From a bacterium (GTDB taxonomy: Bacteria; Krumholzibacteriota; Krumholzibacteriia; LZORAL124-64-63): a stretch of DNA of 64,000 nucleotides. The translations under genes and the position numbers were made by a program. The stretch is taken from NCBI GenBank assembly GCA_024231905.1, contig JAAEQC010000033.1, positions 248,001 through 312,000 of the forward strand, given 5' to 3'. Of the stretch, positions 62,101-64,000 are shown in pieces; position 1 is the stretch's first letter, and the number at the start of each line of letters is the position of its first letter. The notes below the pieces were generated by a model. That model did no database searches. It was not told the DNA's origin and worked only from the letters and a program-made list of their open reading frames with translations.

Positions 62101-62790
62101 GGGAGTCTGGCCCGTGAGGGTGCGGCCGCTGGCGTCGGTGATGGTGCCGGAGATCCAGACGGGGAAGTCCACAAGCCCCCGCCGTCGCAGAACCGCGTCC
62201 AGGGCGAACACGGCCGCCTTGGCGTTGAGGGGGTCGAAGATGGTCTCCACCGCCAGGATGTCCGCGCCCCCGTCCAGCAGGCCCTCGGCGGCTTCGGTGT
62301 AGGCTGCCACCAGTTCGTTGAAGGTGATGTTGCGCCGGGACGGATCGTCCACGTCGGGCGAGATGGAGCAGGTGCGGTTGGTGGGCGCCAGGGAACCGGC
62401 TACGAAGCGCGGACGCTCCGGGTCGCCGGCCGTGGCGGCGTCGGCGGCCTCCCGCGCCAGCCGGGCCGCCGCCTGGTTGATCTCCCGGACCAGGTGGGCC
62501 GTACCGTAGTCGGACTGGGAGACGGAAGTGCCATTGAAGGTGTTGGTGGTGGCGATGTCCGCGCCGGCCGCGAAGTAGGCCGCGTGGATGCCGCAAATCA
62601 CCTCCGGCTGGGTCAGGCACAGCAGGTCGTTGTTCCCCTGCAGGGGCTGCGGATGGTCGGCGAAACGCTCGCCCCTGAAACCGGCCTCATCGAGCTCCGC
62701 GGCCTGGATCATGGTGCCCATGGCCCCGTCCAGGACCAGGATGCGGCGGGCGGCCAGTTCGGCCAGGCGGGTACGGGTCAGGCGCGTCAT
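59122..62790 (-). CDS. metH: Cobalamin-dependent methionine synthase
   Basis: 1222 aa from the ATG at 62790, which overlaps the preceding gene's stop by 4 bases; the 1515-aa ORF is over-extended. Four modules: homocysteine domain with zinc Cys pair [10 protein letters not shown] (~310), pterin domain ([18 protein letters not shown]), cobalamin domain with DVHDIGKN (His ~758) and the SAM-dependent reactivation domain with [11 protein letters not shown] (~1140). Complete and of normal length. Paired with metF downstream. Confidence 0.97.
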   Translation of the reverse strand: MTRLTRTRLAELAARRILVLDGAMGTMIQAAELDEAGFRGERFADHPQPLQGNNDLLCLTQPEVICGIHAAYFAAGADIATTNTFNGTSVSQSDYGTAHLVREINQAAARLAREAADAATAGDPERPRFVAGSLAPTNRTCSISPDVDDPSRRNITFNELVAAYTEAAEGLLDGGADILAVETIFDPLNAKAAVFALDAVLRRRGLVDFPVWISGTITDASGRTLTGQTPEAFWISLRHADPAVFGLNCALGATAMWPFVEEISAVADTLVSAYPNAGLPNEMGGYDETPEQMAAILGEFAEAGLLNIVGGCCGTTPEHIAAIAAAVEGVAPRPVPAARRGTHLAGLEPLIVDDESLFVNVGERTNVAGSRKFARLIHEEKWEEALEVGRQQVRGGAQIVDVNMDDAMLDAPAAMATFLNVLAGDPEIARVPVMIDSSDWSVIEAGLQRIQGKGVVNSLSLKDGEPEFRRRARLVRRYGAAAVVMAFDEAGQADSLDRRLDIVARAWRVLVQEEGFAPADVIFDPNVFAVATGLPEHATYAMDFIETCRFIKENCPGALVSGGISNLSFSFRGNNTVREAMHSSFLYHAIGAGLDLGIVNAGQLAVYEEIDPELLQTVEDVLFNRDPEATDRLTELATRVAGHKTAQTEDLSWRVGTLAERLAHALLSGDARFVEEDTLAALAELPGPLQVIEGPLMAGMDRVGQLFGEGKMFLPQVIRSARVMKRAVNVLEPYLEEEKRGGASNAGKVLMATVKGDVHDIGKNIVGVVLGCNNYEVIDLGVMVPVDRIIETAVREEVDIIGLSGLITPSLSEMVHVAQEMQRAGLDIPLLIGGATTSRVHTAVKIAPFYAPGVIHVPDASRAAGVIGALIKPETRSDTVRRVAAEYERVRSERAAAAEKKQLLTLTEARAGALELDWSVHTPERPKRPGVHRLTATPATLAPFIDWTPFFHTWRLLGRYPAIFDDAEMGAEAQRLHGEALELLEAWEKNATAQVRAVAGLFPAARDGDDVIVYTGEDRSEILRRVPFLRQQRRSGAGRPNLSLVDFMAPAAGPEDWLGAFVVSVTGGDTEAARLEAAGDDFGSILAKALADRLAEAAAEWLHLKVRRELWGYAPDESIGNEDLIAERFRGIRPAPGYPACPDHVAKGAVFELLDATAAIGASLTDNFAMAPAASVAGWYLAHPEARYFGMGRIGRDQALDYAARAGITNEEAVRLLAANLD

Positions 62791-63728
62791 GATCCGGCGG
62801 AGGCCAGCGAGACCCGGGACCGCGCCTCCTCGATGGCCCCGGAGTTGTGGCGGAGCATGGCCCGTATGTCGTCCACGTAGGCCTGGCGCCGTTCCGAGTA
62901 GGACAGAAGGCCCGCGGCCATGGTCGTGGCATCGGGCTCCAGCCCGCGGGCCCGCTGTTCGGCCCGGATCCGTCGCAGATCGGCGTAGCTGTAGCCCGCG
63001 TTGAGATTGCGCATGTAGCTGCCCACGGACTCGTCCACCGACGAGAAACGCGCCACCTCGTAGGTGGCCCCGTCGGGACGCGCCGCCGGCACCATGCCGC
63101 AGTCCCGGCTGAAGCACCACTGTCCGAAGAAGTTGTTGCCCTCGCGGGCGAAGCGCGAGGTGCCCCAGGCGGATTCGTTGGCCGCCTGCACCAGGACCAG
63201 ATCCACGGGCAGGACGTCCACCCGGCACAGCAGGGTCTCCCAGAATCCGTCGGCGGCGGGTTCGAGCTCCTTCAGCCGGAACTCCTGGCACACGTCGGTC
63301 AACCAGAGCCGGTCGTCCGCGTCCAGGGGATGGTTCCAGCGCAGGTGGTCGCGAACATAGCCCAGGCGTTTGCGGAGTTCGACCAGGCGCCGGTTCTCGC
63401 GCTCGATCACCGGCAGCAGGTAGCTGAAGAAACTCACCTTCTTGCGCTGGACGTCGCGTATGGCGCCGAAATCCGGAATCCCCTGGGTGTAGGACACGGC
63501 CAACGGGCCGGGGCCCGCCCGCCGCAACCAGGAGGGCAGCGCCTGCACCGGACGGAGGGGTCCAGGGACCGCGGCGCGGGCGCGGCGCATCTCGGCCGTG
63601 GGTCGCGACGGCAGTTCGGCCTGGTCCGCCCCGGCCTTGGCCAGGCGGGCCCCGAGCACGCCGCCGCAACCGAGCACCAGGACGATGCCGGCCAGCAGGA
63701 TGCTTGGCGTGTTGCGCACGAACCTCAT
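62787..63728 (-). CDS. Bax-like glucosaminidase-family protein
   Basis: 313 aa with an N-terminal signal or anchor ([18 protein letters not shown]). Catalytic-type segment [20 protein letters not shown], followed by FGQWCF and [20 protein letters not shown], as in E. coli Bax and related N-acetylglucosaminidases of peptidoglycan. Likely trims cell-wall glycan in the periplasm. Overlaps metH by 4 bases, an unusual operon partner. Confidence 0.88.
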   Translation of the reverse strand: MRFVRNTPSILLAGIVLVLGCGGVLGARLAKAGADQAELPSRPTAEMRRARAAVPGPLRPVQALPSWLRRAGPGPLAVSYTQGIPDFGAIRDVQRKKVSFFSYLLPVIERENRRLVELRKRLGYVRDHLRWNHPLDADDRLWLTDVCQEFRLKELEPAADGFWETLLCRVDVLPVDLVLVQAANESAWGTSRFAREGNNFFGQWCFSRDCGMVPAARPDGATYEVARFSSVDESVGSYMRNLNAGYSYADLRRIRAEQRARGLEPDATTMAAGLLSYSERRQAYVDDIRAMLRHNSGAIEEARSRVSLASAGS

Positions 63729-63729
63729 C

Positions 63730-64000
63730 TCAGCTCCCGTGTTCCGCGCCCACGATCCACGTGTGGCTGTACCAGTACCAGCGCCCCGGCCAGACCGAGG
63801 GCGCCGTCACATTATAGCGGCTGCGGCCCGGCGATAGGGGTACCTCGGTCTGCACCTGGAGGACCGTCCCGTCCCCCTCGCTTATGGTGACCGCGGCGCG
63901 CCGCCCGTCAGCGAAGGCGCCGATGCCCCGCCACTCGTTGGCCGCCGGCTCCAGGCGGAGTTGCAGCACCGGCCGCAGGACCTCGTTCTCGTCGGCGCCC
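63730..64000 (-). CDS. Partial gene of unknown function (5' part beyond right edge)
   Basis: The frame is open to the window edge, so the GTG at 63969 need not be the start. About 90 residues visible: beta-strand-rich sequence with LQVQTEVPLSPGRSRYNVTA and WYWYSHTWIVGAEHGS at the C-terminus, like an Ig/CBM-type domain. It ends one base before the bax-like gene and is in the same operon. Confidence 0.6.
   Translation of the reverse strand, partial: GADENEVLRPVLQLRLEPAANEWRGIGAFADGRRAAVTISEGDGTVLQVQTEVPLSPGRSRYNVTAPSVWPGRWYWYSHTWIVGAEHGS

Noticed and set aside
59242-62880. 1212-aa plus-strand ORF
   Set aside because: Antisense shadow of metH.

Overview
The window (64 kb, GC-rich) looks like the chromosome of an uncultured bacterium of the FCB group, most likely Krumholzibacteriota/Eisenbacteria-like. 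This is inference from gene style: a secreted metalloprotease with a FlgD-like C-terminal sorting domain, the remnant of a second such domain, Fn3/LVIVD lipoproteins, a Ser/Thr kinase fused to a TolB-type propeller, and outer-membrane and LPS-type functions. No marker gene allows a firm placement.

Left part, about 1 to 39.2 kb, is accessory DNA with a striking architecture. Eleven copies of a composite repeat, all in the same orientation, separate small groups of cargo genes, and a twelfth copy is the intact tRNA-Glu(CTC) gene at 39114-39189. Each copy has a GC-rich hairpin with a T-run on the minus strand, then a 12-base core identical or near-identical to the 3' end of tRNA-Glu (plus-strand tggtaccccgta), then a conserved arm. 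Three copies keep, just left of the core, the last ~90 codons of a serine-recombinase-like protein whose frame runs into the tRNA-derived core; a fourth is more degenerate. The simplest reading is serial site-specific integration at the 3' end of tRNA-Glu, each cassette bringing a replacement tRNA 3' end and terminator. Cargo in order: TPR hybrid histidine kinase; czc-type metal efflux operon; metalloprotease, membrane LuxR regulator and exported SurE-PDZ protein; beta-lactamase-fold hydrolase; lipoprotein; Ser/Thr kinase; small lipoprotein; three-gene phospholipid operon; phosphoesterase, Cache-PAS-DUF294 regulator and DUF4212/SSS symporter; a Tat-leader GGGYGYY peptide with a GT9 glycosyltransferase; alpha/beta hydrolase; Fn3-LVIVD lipoprotein. 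Several palindromic-end (MITE-like) repeats and decayed IS91-type transposase and FlgD-domain genes lie between them.

Right part, 39.2-64 kb, is compact and core-like, with none of these repeats: tRNA-Gln and tRNA-Glu behind a clear sigma70-type promoter, a holin-like/phosphodiesterase fusion, gltX, a secreted protein and a TPR protein, an MBL-fold hydrolase and an alpha/beta hydrolase lacking its serine, gmd, a histidine ammonia-lyase with an Ala-Cys-Gly MIO triad, a prolyl oligopeptidase, a DEAD-box helicase, an ABC-F ATPase, a degenerate GGDEF-EAL protein, and the cluster (partial gene)-bax-like-metH-metF.

All calls come from reading motifs in the supplied translations. No database search or folding program was run.
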